A stretch of DNA of 64,000 nucleotides from Klebsiella sp. RHBSTW-00484 (GTDB lineage: Bacteria; Pseudomonadota; Gammaproteobacteria; Enterobacterales; Enterobacteriaceae), in NCBI RefSeq assembly GCF_013705725.1, contig NZ_CP055481.1, forward strand, positions 3,596,001 through 3,660,000, given 5' to 3'. This document shows positions 26,823 through 41,678 of this stretch, in pieces (within the stretch, counting starts at the first letter, position 1; every line of letters begins with the position of its first letter). The notes below the pieces were generated by a model. The model saw only the letters and a list, made by a program, of their open reading frames with translations, ran no database searches and had not been told where the DNA came from. The position numbers were made by a program, and so were the translations under genes.

Positions 26823-26947
26823 TCCATAAATGCAAATGTCAGATCGCGATGCGCCTGTTAGGGCGCGGCTGGCAACAGAGCCTTATAGGCGCATATGAAA
26901 AACCTCCGGCTATGCCGGAGGATATTTATTTTAACCCAAAGTCTGGA

Positions 26948-28198
<1,251 letters not shown>

Positions 28199-28434
28199 TA
28201 ACCTCTCCTTCGAGCGCTTCTGGTTCTGCTCTTCCCTCTTCACGCTAGCCGGGCGTTGGCTTTATTCGCCCACTCCCGTCATCGGAATATCCCGTTAACC
28301 GGAGATTTCGCGTCCGTGTCGCCTTCCTGTAATGCGAATCGGTTTGAGCAACCTTTTTGTTAATAAGTTGTAATGAGCATGTCAATACTACCTGAATGTT
28401 TGCGTCCATGAAAGGCATTCGTAATTAGGCTATA

Positions 28435-29085
28435 ATGCGGCAATTGATAGAGTCTGAAAATACCATGCAAAAAACTTCATTTAGAAAACATCGCGTTGAG
28501 CGATTCAGCAAGCAACAAGTCACCAGACAACGTAAAGAACACCAACCAAAAACTGTGATCTTGTTCAATAAACCATATGATGTGTTGCCACAATTTACCG
28601 ATGAATCCGGGCGCAGCACGCTAAAAGATTTTATTCCGGTTGCTGGAGTCTATGCTGCTGGTCGGCTGGACCGGGATAGCGAAGGCCTGCTGGTACTGAC
28701 CAACGACGGCGCGCTACAGGCGGCGCTGACTCAGCCAGGCAAACGCACCGGCAAGATATATTATGTTCAGATTGAAGGTGAGCCGACGCAGGAGGCACTG
28801 GTCGCCCTGCGAGACGGCGTCACATTAAATGATGGCCCGACCCTGCCCGCTTGCGTTGAGCTGGTTGAGGAACCCGCGTGGCTATGGCCGCGAAATCCAC
28901 CAATCCGCGAGCGCAAGTCGATCCCCACCAGCTGGCTAAAAATCACGCTTTATGAGGGGCGCAACCGTCAGGTTCGCAGAATGACCGCACACGTCGGCTA
29001 TCCCACGCTGCGCCTGATTCGTTATGCGATGGGCGGCTATACGCTGGATGGACTGACCAACGGCGAATGGCGAAAGGTCGAATAA
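28435..29085 (+). CDS. rluE: RluE, 23S rRNA pseudouridine synthase
   Basis: 216-residue RsuA/RluE-family enzyme that makes pseudouridine 2457 in 23S rRNA. The catalytic block [20 protein letters not shown] with its Asp is near residues 76-95, and [14 protein letters not shown] is near the end. It is divergent from icd, as in E. coli. A start at ATG 28465 ([12 protein letters not shown]) is equally possible. Confidence 0.95.
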   Translation: MRQLIESENTMQKTSFRKHRVERFSKQQVTRQRKEHQPKTVILFNKPYDVLPQFTDESGRSTLKDFIPVAGVYAAGRLDRDSEGLLVLTNDGALQAALTQPGKRTGKIYYVQIEGEPTQEALVALRDGVTLNDGPTLPACVELVEEPAWLWPRNPPIRERKSIPTSWLKITLYEGRNRQVRRMTAHVGYPTLRLIRYAMGGYTLDGLTNGEWRKVE

Positions 29086-29128
29086 TCCAATCCAAAAGCA
29101 GCATAAGTTCATTTCAGGGAAGAAAAAT

Positions 29129-30040
29129 ATGCGTTTAGCCCTTCTTGGTACATTAGGTCTCTGCTGCATCTCATCACTTTGTTTTGCAGAGGATAACTGC
29201 GATACCCTTGCCGGTATCGCCGCCGGAGAGGCCAATTACCTCTATGATTCAGCCCAGGTAAAAACCGGGGGTCGACTGCATTTCTACTCGGCTCCCGCAA
29301 CCAAATGTTCGCTCCCGGCGTTTCTGATTGCTGGCGACAACGTCGAGATACTCCGCAGTATTGCGCTGGGTGACTCTGCGGATCAGCAGTATCGATACGT
29401 ACGTTTTCGCGATGCCAAAGGACAATTCGCCACCGGCTGGGTAAATGCTGGCGGATTGGCACCAGAGAATCATCCCCTGCCCGTCAGCAGCCAGTGTCAG
29501 AAATGGGCAAATAAAGCGATGCGACAGCGCGAAAGTCTCGCTCCGGCTCAGGATAACCACTATCAAATACAAGGCTCCGGCCGGGCGTGGTTCTACTCCG
29601 TGCCGAACCAACAGTGTCGCAGCAGCAGCGTTTTCCTCCTGCGCGGGGATACTGTTTCCATCCAGGAACAATCCAACGATGATTTTATCGAGGCCGTTTA
29701 TTACACCGCCGATCGCCATATCGTGCGCGGCTGGCTGAAAAAATCCCGGCTCACGCCCCTAAACCGTGGCGATAGCTACCGTGAGGATATCAATCCCTTA
29801 TCAACGGACAAAGCATCGCGCCTGGTAACGCTTAATTTACGTCACGACTATAGCTGTATATTTTATGAAAGCTGGAATACGGAAAAAGAGATCCAGATGA
29901 TTGTGCGTGAAGATCACCAGTCCGCGCAGTGTCGCGGCGCAGGCGACCCGGAAACATCGCCGGCGGTGGCTTATATAAGCGTTGATAAGCTCAGCGGCGA
30001 AATTCGCTGGCCGGATGTCGCAGAAGGGTTCGAACCATAA
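29129..30040 (+). CDS. Periplasmic protein with two SH3-like repeats, unknown
   Basis: 303 residues with a signal peptide (ALLGTLGLCCISSLCFA) and an otherwise soluble sequence. Two related segments are visible: GRLHFYSAPATKCSLPAFLI...TGWVNAGGLAP (about 48-111) and GRAWFYSVPNQQCRSSSVFL...RGWLKKSRLTP (about 151-210), each like a bacterial SH3 fold. Paired cysteines suggest disulfides. I recognise no named family. It is inserted between rluE and nudJ, which are adjacent in E. coli. Confidence 0.75.
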   Translation: MRLALLGTLGLCCISSLCFAEDNCDTLAGIAAGEANYLYDSAQVKTGGRLHFYSAPATKCSLPAFLIAGDNVEILRSIALGDSADQQYRYVRFRDAKGQFATGWVNAGGLAPENHPLPVSSQCQKWANKAMRQRESLAPAQDNHYQIQGSGRAWFYSVPNQQCRSSSVFLLRGDTVSIQEQSNDDFIEAVYYTADRHIVRGWLKKSRLTPLNRGDSYREDINPLSTDKASRLVTLNLRHDYSCIFYESWNTEKEIQMIVREDHQSAQCRGAGDPETSPAVAYISVDKLSGEIRWPDVAEGFEP

Positions 30041-30052
30041 TAAGGATGCAAT

Positions 30053-31674
<1,622 letters not shown>

Positions 31675-31733
31675 CAGACGTTTTTGCCGCTGGATGTACC
31701 AATCGGGCGTCCGGTGGTTTACAAGGAGAATGT

Positions 31734-32375
31734 GTGGCGAAGAATTATTATGACATTACGCTGGCGCTGGCCGGAGTTTGCCAGGCCGCGCGTCTGGTTC
31801 AGGAACTGGCGCACCAGGGACATTGCGATGGCGATGCCCTGCATGTGTCGCTGAACAGCATCATCGACCTCGACCCGGATTCGACTCTGGCGGTGTTCGG
31901 TGGCAGTGAAGCCAATCTTCGCCTCGGACTAGAAACCCTCATCGGCGTGCTGAACACCAGCAGCCGTCAGGGACTGAATGCCGAACTCACCCGCTATACT
32001 TTAAGCCTGATGGTGCTGGAGCGTAAGCTTGCTGCCAGCAAAGGGGCGATGAATACCCTCGGTGACCGCATTGGCGGCCTGCGCCGTCAGCTGGAACATT
32101 TCGATCTGCAATCTGAAACCCTGCTCAGCGCGATGGCGGGCATCTACGTTGATGTGATTAGCCCGCTGGGCCCGCGGATTCAGGTAACCGGCTCCCCTGC
32201 CGTGCTGCAAAGCCCACAGGTACAGGCCAAAGTTCGCTCCACCCTGCTGGCGGGCATTCGCGCCGCCGTGCTCTGGCACCAGGTAGGCGGTGGACGGCTG
32301 CAGCTGATGTTTTCTCGTAATCGTCTGGTTAACCAGGCAAAACAAATTCTTGCTCATTTAACCCCGGAGTTATGA
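31734..32375 (+). CDS. hflD: HflD, lysogenisation regulator
   Basis: 213 residues matching E. coli HflD, a membrane-associated protein that binds phage lambda CII and favours lysis. It starts with GTG at 31734 behind aaggag. Its function outside phage biology is unclear. It ends 3 bases before purB and is probably co-transcribed with mnmA and purB. Confidence 0.95.
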   Translation: MAKNYYDITLALAGVCQAARLVQELAHQGHCDGDALHVSLNSIIDLDPDSTLAVFGGSEANLRLGLETLIGVLNTSSRQGLNAELTRYTLSLMVLERKLAASKGAMNTLGDRIGGLRRQLEHFDLQSETLLSAMAGIYVDVISPLGPRIQVTGSPAVLQSPQVQAKVRSTLLAGIRAAVLWHQVGGGRLQLMFSRNRLVNQAKQILAHLTPEL

Positions 32376-33749
<1,374 letters not shown>

Positions 33750-33756
33750 GCCCTCC

Positions 33757-33788
33757 GCCCTCTTTCCACCGCGAGAGAGGGCTTTAAA
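33757..33788 (+). terminator. purB terminator
   Basis: The stem gccctct (33757-33763) with agagggc (33775-33782, one base slip) precedes a short T run. It ends the mnmA-hflD-purB transcript before phoP. Confidence 0.7.
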
Positions 33789-33952
33789 ATTGCGTTCCCT
33801 GCCTGATATTTAAACACTGTTTCTCTCTCTTTTTGCTCTACGCCGTATCATATCGGAAGGTTACCTCGTGGAAAGATGGATGATGAGTATTGAGCCTATC
33901 CTCACTGTTATCTGAAGGAGTGCGCTGACGGAAAACGAGTGCTCTCCTGAGC

Positions 33953-33987
33953 GGTTTACCCAATGTTTATCCACACGGCAACATAAT
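33953..33987 (+). promoter_or_regulatory. PhoP box and -10 of the autoregulated phoPQ promoter
   Basis: Direct hexamers GGTTTA (33953-33958) and TGTTTA (33964-33969) with 5-base spacing match the PhoP box, and CATAAT (33982-33987) lies 12 bases further, the usual distance for a -10. The rest of the 281-bp purB-phoP gap shows nothing else that I recognise. Confidence 0.85.
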
Positions 33988-34030
33988 CAGCGTTAAACTA
34001 TTCAAATCGAAAATAAAATGGAGAACTGGC

Positions 34031-34705
34031 ATGCGCGTACTCGTGGTTGAGGACAATGCTCTGCTGCGCCATCACCTGAAAGTTCAGTTGCAGGAATTGG
34101 GCCATCAGGTAGATGCGGCGGAAGATGCGAAGGAAGCAGATTACTATCTGGGTGAACACGTTCCGGACATCGCTATTGTTGATCTTGGCCTGCCGGATGA
34201 GGACGGCCTGTCGCTGATTCGCCGCTGGCGCGGTCACGACGTCTCGGTGCCGATTCTGGTGCTCACCGCACGTGAAGGGTGGCAGGACAAGGTCGAAGTT
34301 CTCAGCGCCGGGGCCGATGACTACGTCACCAAACCATTTCATATCGAAGAGGTCGCCGCCCGCATGCAGGCTCTGCTGCGGCGTAACAGCGGCCTGGCCT
34401 CACAGGTTATCTCCATCCCGCCTTTCCAGGTTGATTTGTCGCGCCGCGAACTGTCGGTCAACAGCCAACCGATCAAGCTTACCGCTTTCGAATACACCAT
34501 TATGGAAACGCTGATCCGTAACCGGGGCAAAGTGGTCAGTAAAGACTCGCTGATGCTGCAACTCTATCCCGACGCCGAACTGCGCGAAAGCCACACCATT
34601 GATGTACTGATGGGAAGACTGCGCAAGAAAATCCAGGCTGAGCATCCGCAGGATGTGATTACGACGGTCCGCGGCCAGGGCTATCTGTTCGAACTTCGCG
34701 GATGA
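34031..34705 (+). CDS. phoP: PhoP, response regulator
   Basis: 224-residue OmpR-family regulator. The receiver has the acidic pocket (VVEDN), the phospho-acceptor Asp in [11 protein letters not shown] (about D51) and the Lys in VTKPFH; the C-terminal winged helix ends RGQGYLFEL. It activates genes for low Mg, acid and antimicrobial peptides, including its own operon through the box upstream. The phoQ start overlaps its stop (ATGA). Confidence 0.98.
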   Translation: MRVLVVEDNALLRHHLKVQLQELGHQVDAAEDAKEADYYLGEHVPDIAIVDLGLPDEDGLSLIRRWRGHDVSVPILVLTAREGWQDKVEVLSAGADDYVTKPFHIEEVAARMQALLRRNSGLASQVISIPPFQVDLSRRELSVNSQPIKLTAFEYTIMETLIRNRGKVVSKDSLMLQLYPDAELRESHTIDVLMGRLRKKIQAEHPQDVITTVRGQGYLFELRG

Positions 34706-36168
34706 AAGGCGTGCTACGGCATATTCTGCCGCTGTCGCTTCGCGTCCGCTTTCTGCTGGCGACAGCCGCTGTGGTGCTGGTGCTGTCGCTGTCTTACGGA
34801 ATGGTGGCGCTGGTCGGCTATAGCGTAAGCTTCGATAAAACCACTTTTCGCCTGCTACGTGGCGAGAGCAACCTGTTCTATATGCTGGCAAAGTGGGAAA
34901 ACAACACCATTGAGGTCGATATTCCCGAAAACCTCAATATGCAAAGCCCCACAGTGACGCTGATTTACGACGCCAACGGCAAACTCTTATGGGCACAGCA
35001 CGACGTGCCGTGGCTCACCAAACGCATTCAGCCGGAGTGGCTGAAAAACAACGGTTTTCATGAGATTGAGGCCGATGTCGACAGCAGTAGCATGCTGCAA
35101 CACAATAACCTGGAAGTGCAGCAACAGCTGGACGCTATCCGTGAAGAGGATGACGACTCCGAGATGACCCACTCGGTGGCGATCAATCTTTACCCCGCCA
35201 CCAGCACGATGCCGCAGTTGAGTATCGTGGTCGTCGATACCATTCCGGTGGAACTTAAGCGTTCCTATATGGTGTGGAGCTGGTTTATCTACGTGCTGGC
35301 GGCCAACCTGCTGCTGGTGATCCCGTTACTATGGGTAGCAGCATGGTGGAGCCTGCGACCTATCGAGTCGCTGGCAAAAGAGGTGCGTGAACTGGAAGAG
35401 CATCACCGTGAGATGCTCAATCCGAACACCACCCGCGAGCTCACCCGGCTGGTCAGCAACCTTAACCGCCTGCTGAAAAGTGAACGCGAGCGCTACGACA
35501 AATACCGCACCACCCTGACCGACCTGACCCATAGCCTGAAAACGCCGCTGGCGGTGATGCAAAGCACCCTGCGCTCGATGCGCGGCGGGAAGCTCAACGT
35601 CAATGAAGCCGAACCGGTGATGCTGGAACAGATTAGTCGTATCTCGCAGCAGATTGGTTACTATCTCCATCGCGCCAGCATGCGCAGCGGCGGTTCTCTC
35701 CTCAGTCGCGAACTTCACCCAATTGCCCCACTGCTTGATAGCCTGACCTCGGCGCTAAACAAGGTCTATCAGCGTAAAGGCGTGAATATCACCCTCGATA
35801 TTTCACCGGAAATCAGCTTCGTCGGCGAACAGAATGATTTTATGGAAGTCATGGGCAACGTGCTCGACAACGCCTGCAAGTATTGCCTGGAGTTTGTGGA
35901 AGTCTCCGTGCGTCAGTCCAACGACAACCACCTGCATATTCTGGTTGAAGATGATGGTCCAGGGATCCCCCAGAGTATGCGTAACGCGGTGTTCGATCGC
36001 GGTCAGCGCGCCGATACCCTGCGCCCCGGACAAGGTGTAGGCCTCGCCGTCGCCCGCGATATCGTTGAACAGTATGATGGCCGCATCCTGACTGAGGACA
36101 GCTTACTCGGCGGAGCCTGCATGGAAGTCATTTTTGGTCGCCAGCACCCAGAAGATAAAGAGAGCTAA
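34702..36168 (+). CDS. phoQ: PhoQ, sensor histidine kinase
   Basis: 488-residue sensor. Two membrane helices (about 17-40 and 195-215) flank a periplasmic sensor with the metal/peptide-binding acidic patch [13 protein letters not shown] segment, the H-box LTHSLKTPL and the ATPase motifs NVLDNACKY and [17 protein letters not shown] follow. All catalytic parts are intact. It pairs with PhoP. Confidence 0.98.
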   Translation: MKGVLRHILPLSLRVRFLLATAAVVLVLSLSYGMVALVGYSVSFDKTTFRLLRGESNLFYMLAKWENNTIEVDIPENLNMQSPTVTLIYDANGKLLWAQHDVPWLTKRIQPEWLKNNGFHEIEADVDSSSMLQHNNLEVQQQLDAIREEDDDSEMTHSVAINLYPATSTMPQLSIVVVDTIPVELKRSYMVWSWFIYVLAANLLLVIPLLWVAAWWSLRPIESLAKEVRELEEHHREMLNPNTTRELTRLVSNLNRLLKSERERYDKYRTTLTDLTHSLKTPLAVMQSTLRSMRGGKLNVNEAEPVMLEQISRISQQIGYYLHRASMRSGGSLLSRELHPIAPLLDSLTSALNKVYQRKGVNITLDISPEISFVGEQNDFMEVMGNVLDNACKYCLEFVEVSVRQSNDNHLHILVEDDGPGIPQSMRNAVFDRGQRADTLRPGQGVGLAVARDIVEQYDGRILTEDSLLGGACMEVIFGRQHPEDKES

Positions 36169-36254
36169 AACAGTCAGTTTTTTAACGGCGCCTGCATCAT
36201 GCAGGTGCCGCATCCGTTATAATCCCTAACAAACACCTGCTGTGGAATATAATT

Positions 36255-37376
36255 ATGGATTATCAATTAACGCTAAACTGGCCCGACTTTATCGAGCGCT
36301 ACTGGCAAAAACGCCCGGTAGTACTGAAACGTGGCTTTGCTAATTTCGTCGATCCTTTAAGCCCGGATGAGCTGGCTGGACTGGCCATGGAGAGCGAAGT
36401 AGACAGCCGCCTGGTTAGCCACCAGGACGGCAAATGGCAGGTCAGCCACGGTCCGTTTGAGAGCTACGATCACCTGAGCGAGAATAACTGGTCGCTGTTG
36501 GTACAGGCGGTAAACAACTGGCACGAGCCATCAGCGGCGCTGATGGCTCCGTTCCGCGCCCTGCCCGACTGGCGCATCGACGATCTCATGATCTCATTTT
36601 CCGTTCCTGGCGGCGGCGTCGGTCCCCATCTCGATCAATACGACGTATTTATCATTCAGGGCACCGGTCGTCGTCGCTGGCGCGTGGGCGAAAAGGTGCC
36701 GATGAAGCAGCACTGCCCGCACCCGGATCTGCTGCAGGTTGATCCGTTTGACGCGATTATTGATGAAGAGATGGAGCCAGGCGATATTCTCTATATTCCA
36801 CCGGGATTCCCGCATGAGGGCTATTCGCTGGAAAACTCGCTCAACTATTCCGTTGGCTATCGCGCCCCTAACGCCCGCGAACTGTTTAGCGGCTTTGCTG
36901 ATTATGTTTTACAGCGCGAGTTAGGTAGCCAGCGTTACGCCGATCCGGACGTGCCGTCGCGGGATCATCCGGCGGATATTTTGCCTGCCGAGCTGGATCG
37001 CCTGCGCGAAATGATGCTCGGGCTGATTAACCAGCCGGAGCATTTTAAGCAGTGGTTTGGCGAGTTTATTACTCAGTCCCGTCACGAGCTGGACGTCGCG
37101 CCGCCGGAGCCGCCGTATCAGCCCGATGAGATTTACGACGCCCTGCAGCAGGGGGATAAGCTGGCGCGCCTCGGTGGCCTGCGCGTGCTGCGTATCGATG
37201 GCGAGGTGTTCGTCAACGGCGAGCAAATTAACTCCCCGCACCGCCCGGCGCTGGATGCCATGGCAACGCACCTTTCGCTCAAGGCAGACCATTTCGGCGA
37301 TGCGCTGGAAGACCCATCATTCCTCGCCCTGCTGGCGGCGCTGGTCAACAGTGGTTACTGGTTCTTCGAGGACTGA
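36255..37376 (+). CDS. roxA: RoxA (YcfD), ribosomal protein arginine hydroxylase
   Basis: 373-residue JmjC-type 2-oxoglutarate/Fe(II) oxygenase. It hydroxylates Arg81 of ribosomal protein L16 (uL16). The iron ligands HLD in GPHLDQYDVF and the later His in PPGFPHEGYSLE are visible; the C-terminal winged helix follows. It matches E. coli YcfD and lies after phoQ as in E. coli. Confidence 0.96.
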   Translation: MDYQLTLNWPDFIERYWQKRPVVLKRGFANFVDPLSPDELAGLAMESEVDSRLVSHQDGKWQVSHGPFESYDHLSENNWSLLVQAVNNWHEPSAALMAPFRALPDWRIDDLMISFSVPGGGVGPHLDQYDVFIIQGTGRRRWRVGEKVPMKQHCPHPDLLQVDPFDAIIDEEMEPGDILYIPPGFPHEGYSLENSLNYSVGYRAPNARELFSGFADYVLQRELGSQRYADPDVPSRDHPADILPAELDRLREMMLGLINQPEHFKQWFGEFITQSRHELDVAPPEPPYQPDEIYDALQQGDKLARLGGLRVLRIDGEVFVNGEQINSPHRPALDAMATHLSLKADHFGDALEDPSFLALLAALVNSGYWFFED

Positions 37377-37382
37377 TCCCTC

Positions 37383-37432
37383 AGTTTGCCCGGTGGCGGC
37401 TAACGCCTTACCGGGCCTACAGGAGCGGGCTC
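37383..37432. repeat. REP-like hairpin between roxA and pepT
   Basis: gcccggt (37388-37394) and accgggc (37410-37416) enclose ggcggctaacgcctt, the usual look of an enterobacterial REP unit, between two convergent genes; it may also terminate both transcripts. Confidence 0.65.
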
Positions 37433-37437
37433 TGGGT

Positions 37438-38661
37438 TTAGCGTTTTGCCGTCAGCTCGGCGATACGCACAATCACCTTCACCGCTTTTTCCATGCCTTC
37501 GAGAGTTACGAACTCATGCTTGCCGTGGTAGTTATAGCCGCCGGTAAACAGATTCGGGCACGGTAAGCCCATAAAAGAGAGCTGCGCGCCGTCGGTGCCG
37601 CCACGAATCGGCTTCATTTCCGGCTCAATATGGCAATCAACCATCGCCTGACGAGCAATCTCGACCACGTGCGGGTGCGCCATCACCTTCTCATGCATAT
37701 TGTAATAGCTGTCCTCAATGATCAGCTCAATATAGCAATCCGGGTGCAGCCCTTTGCCAACCTTCTTGGCGATCTCCATCATTTTGCGTTTGCGGGCTTC
37801 AAACTGCTTACGGTCAAAATCGCGGATGATATAGTGCATATCCGCACGATCGACCGTACCTTTGATACTGGCCAGATGGTAGAAGCCCTCGTAGCCTTCG
37901 GTAGTTTCCGGTGCTTCATCGGCGGGCACTTCGGCATGAATTCGTGCCGCCAGCGACAGCGCATTGACCATCACGCCCTTTGCGGTGCCGGGATGCACGT
38001 TATTGCCGACGATCTTAATCGTCACCGATGCGGCGTTAAAGTTTTCAAACTCCAGCTCACCCACGCCGCCGCCATCGACGGTATAGGCCCAGCGGGCGTC
38101 AAAAGCGGCGACGTCAAAATGCTTCGCCCCTTTTCCGACCTCTTCATCTGGGGTAAAGGCCACGCGAATATCGCCGTGGGGAATGTTCTTCGCCTTTAGT
38201 GTTGCCAGGGCGGTCATAATCTCGGCAATACCCGCTTTATCATCAGCGCCGAGCAGGGTTTTACCATCAGTGGTAATTAACGTCTGTCCAAGCAGCTGGT
38301 GAAGCACCGGAAACATCACCGGAGAAAGCACCTCGTCACCAATACCAAGAGCAATATCGCCGCCGCGGTAGTTTTCAACAATCTGCGGATTGACGTTCTT
38401 GCCGCTGAAGTCTGGCGACGTATCAACGTGAGAAATAAAGCCAATGGCCGGAATATCGCCCGCGACGTTAGCCGGCAGGGTGCCCATGACTGTCCCTTTC
38501 TCACTTAGCGTCACATTGACGAGTCCCATTTCTTCCAGCTGCGCCTGGAGCAGGCGTAACAGCTTCCACTGCCCTTCGGTGCTCGGAACCTGACGCACGC
38601 CAGGCTTCGATTGCGTGTCCAAAGAAACGTACTGCAAAAAACGCTCAAGCAATTTATCCAT
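37438..38661 (-). CDS. pepT: PepT, peptidase T (aminotripeptidase)
   Basis: 407-residue M20B metallopeptidase that releases the N-terminal residue of tripeptides in the cytoplasm. The zinc-site motifs [24 protein letters not shown] and [14 protein letters not shown] are present. It matches E. coli PepT; that gene is induced without oxygen through FNR, but I did not find a convincing FNR box here. It is divergent from potA. Confidence 0.97.
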   Translation of the reverse strand: MDKLLERFLQYVSLDTQSKPGVRQVPSTEGQWKLLRLLQAQLEEMGLVNVTLSEKGTVMGTLPANVAGDIPAIGFISHVDTSPDFSGKNVNPQIVENYRGGDIALGIGDEVLSPVMFPVLHQLLGQTLITTDGKTLLGADDKAGIAEIMTALATLKAKNIPHGDIRVAFTPDEEVGKGAKHFDVAAFDARWAYTVDGGGVGELEFENFNAASVTIKIVGNNVHPGTAKGVMVNALSLAARIHAEVPADEAPETTEGYEGFYHLASIKGTVDRADMHYIIRDFDRKQFEARKRKMMEIAKKVGKGLHPDCYIELIIEDSYYNMHEKVMAHPHVVEIARQAMVDCHIEPEMKPIRGGTDGAQLSFMGLPCPNLFTGGYNYHGKHEFVTLEGMEKAVKVIVRIAELTAKR

Positions 38662-38918
38662 GTAGCCACCCTCTTCTTTTGTGACAACATTATTGATAAG
38701 CCGGAAAAGACAAATATTGCGTCAGGTCATTTTTAGCCCGGCAAATGAGAATTTAATACATTTCGAACGATAATGTTGTAAAGGTAGTTCATCGTGGCGC
38801 ATCAATCATTGGCGATTACAATCGTTTGCCGTAGAATGCTTGCCCTTATTATTTCATGTGCAAGCCCAAAGGTGGTTAACCACAAACCCCGCATCGGTAA
38901 GCTTTCCGCTGCGTCTAC
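38662..38918. promoter_or_regulatory. pepT-potA divergent promoter region
   Basis: 257 bp between two divergent starts. It should hold both promoters. No clear repeat or binding site was found by eye. Confidence 0.5.
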
Positions 38919-40055
38919 ATGGGACAGAGTCAAAAATTGAATATACAACCGCGTTCGCGTTCGCCGCTGGTTCAACTGGCGGGAATTCGCAAAAGCTTTG
39001 ATGGTAAAACGGTAATATCCGACCTCAATCTGACCATCAACAACGGTGAGTTTCTCACCCTGCTTGGCCCCTCTGGCTGCGGTAAAACAACCGTTCTTCG
39101 TCTTATCGCCGGACTGGAAAACGTCGATAGCGGCCATATCCATCTCGAAGATCACGACATCACCCATATCCCGGCGGAAAACCGTCACGTTAACACCGTT
39201 TTTCAAAGCTATGCGCTCTTTCCGCACATGACGGTATTTGAGAACGTCGCCTTTGGCCTGCGCATGCAAAAAACCCCGGCGGCGGAAATTACCCCCCGCG
39301 TCCATGACGCTTTGCGCATGGTGCAGCTCGAAGAGTTTGCCCAACGTAAGCCGCATCAGCTTTCCGGCGGGCAACAGCAGCGCGTAGCGATTGCCCGAGC
39401 TGTGGTTAATAAACCGCGTCTGCTGCTGCTTGATGAATCTCTCTCCGCGCTGGACTACAAACTGCGCAAGCAGATGCAGAACGAGCTGAAAGCCCTCCAG
39501 CGTAAGCTCGGTATTACTTTCGTGTTCGTCACACACGATCAGGAAGAAGCGCTAACCATGTCCGATCGCATCGTGGTGATGCGCGACGGAAAAATCGAGC
39601 AGGACGGCACGCCGCGAGAAATCTACGAAGAGCCGAAAAACCTGTTTGTCGCCAGCTTTATCGGCGAAATCAACCTCTTCAATGCCACGGTTATCGAACG
39701 TATCGATGAACAGCGAGTGCGCGCTAACGTTGAAGGCCGTGAATGCAATATCTATGTCAACTTTGCCGTCGAAAAAGGCCAGCGGCTCAATGTGTTACTG
39801 CGCCCGGAAGATCTGCGCGTCGATGAGATTCACCACAGTAACGAGGCAGATGGCCTGATAGGCTATATCCGTGAACGCAACTATAAAGGCATGACGCTGG
39901 AGTCGGTGGTTGAGCTGGAAAACGGCAAGATGGTGATGGTCAGTGAATTCTTTAATGAAGACGATCCTGACTTTGACCACTCTCTCGACCAGAAAATGGC
40001 CATTAACTGGGTAGAAAGCTGGGAGGTTGTGCTGGCTGATGAAGAACACAAGTAG
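38919..40055 (+). CDS. potA: PotA, spermidine/putrescine ABC transporter ATPase
   Basis: 378 residues, E. coli length. Walker [10 protein letters not shown], signature [14 protein letters not shown], Walker [13 protein letters not shown], and a C-terminal TOBE-type regulatory domain. It energises uptake of spermidine through PotB, PotC and PotD. It overlaps potB by 17 bases. Confidence 0.98.
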   Translation: MGQSQKLNIQPRSRSPLVQLAGIRKSFDGKTVISDLNLTINNGEFLTLLGPSGCGKTTVLRLIAGLENVDSGHIHLEDHDITHIPAENRHVNTVFQSYALFPHMTVFENVAFGLRMQKTPAAEITPRVHDALRMVQLEEFAQRKPHQLSGGQQQRVAIARAVVNKPRLLLLDESLSALDYKLRKQMQNELKALQRKLGITFVFVTHDQEEALTMSDRIVVMRDGKIEQDGTPREIYEEPKNLFVASFIGEINLFNATVIERIDEQRVRANVEGRECNIYVNFAVEKGQRLNVLLRPEDLRVDEIHHSNEADGLIGYIRERNYKGMTLESVVELENGKMVMVSEFFNEDDPDFDHSLDQKMAINWVESWEVVLADEEHK

Positions 40056-40896
40056 ATTCCAAAATGTGGTGATTGCCACCATCGTGGGCTGGCTTGTGCT
40101 GTTTGTCTTTCTGCCCAACCTGATGATTATTGGCACCAGCTTCCTGACCCGCGACGATACCAATTTCGTCAAGCTGGTCTTTACGCTGGATAACTACGCG
40201 CGCCTGCTCGACCCGCTCTACTACGATGTGCTTCTGCACTCGCTGAATATGGCGCTGCTGGCGACGCTGGCCTGCCTGGCGCTCGGCTATCCCTTTGCCT
40301 GGTTTCTGGCGAGATTGCCAGAGAAAGTGCGCCCGCTGCTGCTGTTTCTGCTGATCGTGCCCTTCTGGACCAATTCACTGATTCGTATCTATGGACTGAA
40401 GATCTTTCTCAGCACCAAAGGTTATCTCAACGAGTTTCTACTGTGGTCAGGCGTTATCGATACGCCGCTGCGCATCATGTACACCCCCTCGGCGGTGATT
40501 ATCGGCCTGGTCTATATTCTGCTGCCGTTTATGGTAATGCCGCTCTACTCCAGCATCGAGAAGCTCGACCGCCCGCTGCTGGAAGCGGCGAAAGATCTGG
40601 GTGCCAACAAGCTACAAACCTTTATCCGCATCATCATTCCGCTGACCATGCCGGGCATTATTGCTGGCTGCCTGTTGGTGATGCTCCCGGCGATGGGGCT
40701 GTTCTATGTTTCTGACCTGATGGGCGGCGCGAAAAACCTGCTTATCGGTAACGTGATTAAGAGCCAGTTCCTCAACATTCGCGACTGGCCATTCGGCGCG
40801 GCGACGAGTATTACGCTCACGTTGGTGATGGGCCTGATGCTGCTGATTTACTGGCGCGCGGCACGTTTACTGAATAAAAAGGTGGAGCTGGAATGA
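40039..40896 (+). CDS. potB: PotB, spermidine/putrescine permease
   Basis: 285-residue inner-membrane permease with about six helices and the ABC contact loop [20 protein letters not shown]. The ATG at 40039 ([10 protein letters not shown]) lies inside the end of potA; the shorter E. coli annotation starts about 10 codons later. It overlaps potC by four bases. Confidence 0.97.
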   Translation: MKNTSRFQNVVIATIVGWLVLFVFLPNLMIIGTSFLTRDDTNFVKLVFTLDNYARLLDPLYYDVLLHSLNMALLATLACLALGYPFAWFLARLPEKVRPLLLFLLIVPFWTNSLIRIYGLKIFLSTKGYLNEFLLWSGVIDTPLRIMYTPSAVIIGLVYILLPFMVMPLYSSIEKLDRPLLEAAKDLGANKLQTFIRIIIPLTMPGIIAGCLLVMLPAMGLFYVSDLMGGAKNLLIGNVIKSQFLNIRDWPFGAATSITLTLVMGLMLLIYWRAARLLNKKVELE

Positions 40897-41678
40897 TCGG
40901 TCGACTGCTGCGCGGCGGCTTTATGACCGCCATTTACGCGTACCTCTATATCCCCATAATTATTCTGATCGTCAACTCGTTTAACAGTTCACGCTTCGGC
41001 ATCAACTGGCAAGGCTTCACTACCAAGTGGTATAGCCTGTTGATGAACAACGACAGCCTGCTGCAGGCAGCGCAGCACTCGCTGACCATGGCGGTGCTGT
41101 CGGCGACTTTCGCCACGCTTATCGGTTCACTGACCGCCGTCGCGCTGTATCGCTATCGCTTTCGCGGTAAGCCGTTTGTCAGCGGGATGCTGTTTGTGGT
41201 GATGATGTCGCCAGATATCGTGATGGCGATTTCGCTGCTGGTGCTGTTTATGCTGATCGGTATTCAGCTCGGCTTCTGGTCGCTGCTGTTTTCGCATATC
41301 ACTTTCTGCCTGCCCTTCGTGGTTGTCACAGTATTCTCGCGCCTGAAGGGCTTCGACGTGCGGATGCTGGAAGCGGCGAAAGATCTCGGTGCCAGTGAGA
41401 TAACCATTCTGCGCAAGATTATTCTGCCGCTGGCGCTGCCCGCAGTGGCTGCAGGCTGGCTGCTGAGCTTTACTCTGTCGATGGATGACGTGGTGGTCTC
41501 GTCATTCGTTACCGGTCCAGGCTATGAGATCCTGCCGCTGAAAATTTATTCGATGGTCAAAGTTGGGGTATCGCCAGAGGTTAATGCGCTGGCGACCATT
41601 TTGTTGGTTCTGTCGCTGGTGATGGTGATTGCCAGCCAGTTAATAGCACGTGATAAAACTCAGGGGACGTTAAAATGA
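40893..41678 (+). CDS. potC: PotC, spermidine/putrescine permease
   Basis: 261-residue permease with about six helices and the ABC contact loop [20 protein letters not shown]. It forms the membrane channel with PotB. Its start and end overlap potB and potD by four bases each (ATGA). Confidence 0.97.
   Translation: MIGRLLRGGFMTAIYAYLYIPIIILIVNSFNSSRFGINWQGFTTKWYSLLMNNDSLLQAAQHSLTMAVLSATFATLIGSLTAVALYRYRFRGKPFVSGMLFVVMMSPDIVMAISLLVLFMLIGIQLGFWSLLFSHITFCLPFVVVTVFSRLKGFDVRMLEAAKDLGASEITILRKIILPLALPAVAAGWLLSFTLSMDDVVVSSFVTGPGYEILPLKIYSMVKVGVSPEVNALATILLVLSLVMVIASQLIARDKTQGTLK

Larger units (their letters stand above)
26225..26932 (+). mobile_element. IS200-type insertion sequence
   Basis: About 708 bp, the IS200 size. 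The left end has the hairpin aacctccagc/gctggaggtt (26231-26252), the right end cctccggc/gccggagg (26903-26921); such subterminal hairpins replace inverted repeats in this single-strand-transposing family. One transposase gene with a long structured leader lies inside. The exact cleavage sites are estimates. It sits 15-20 bases after the icd stop codon. Confidence 0.85.
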
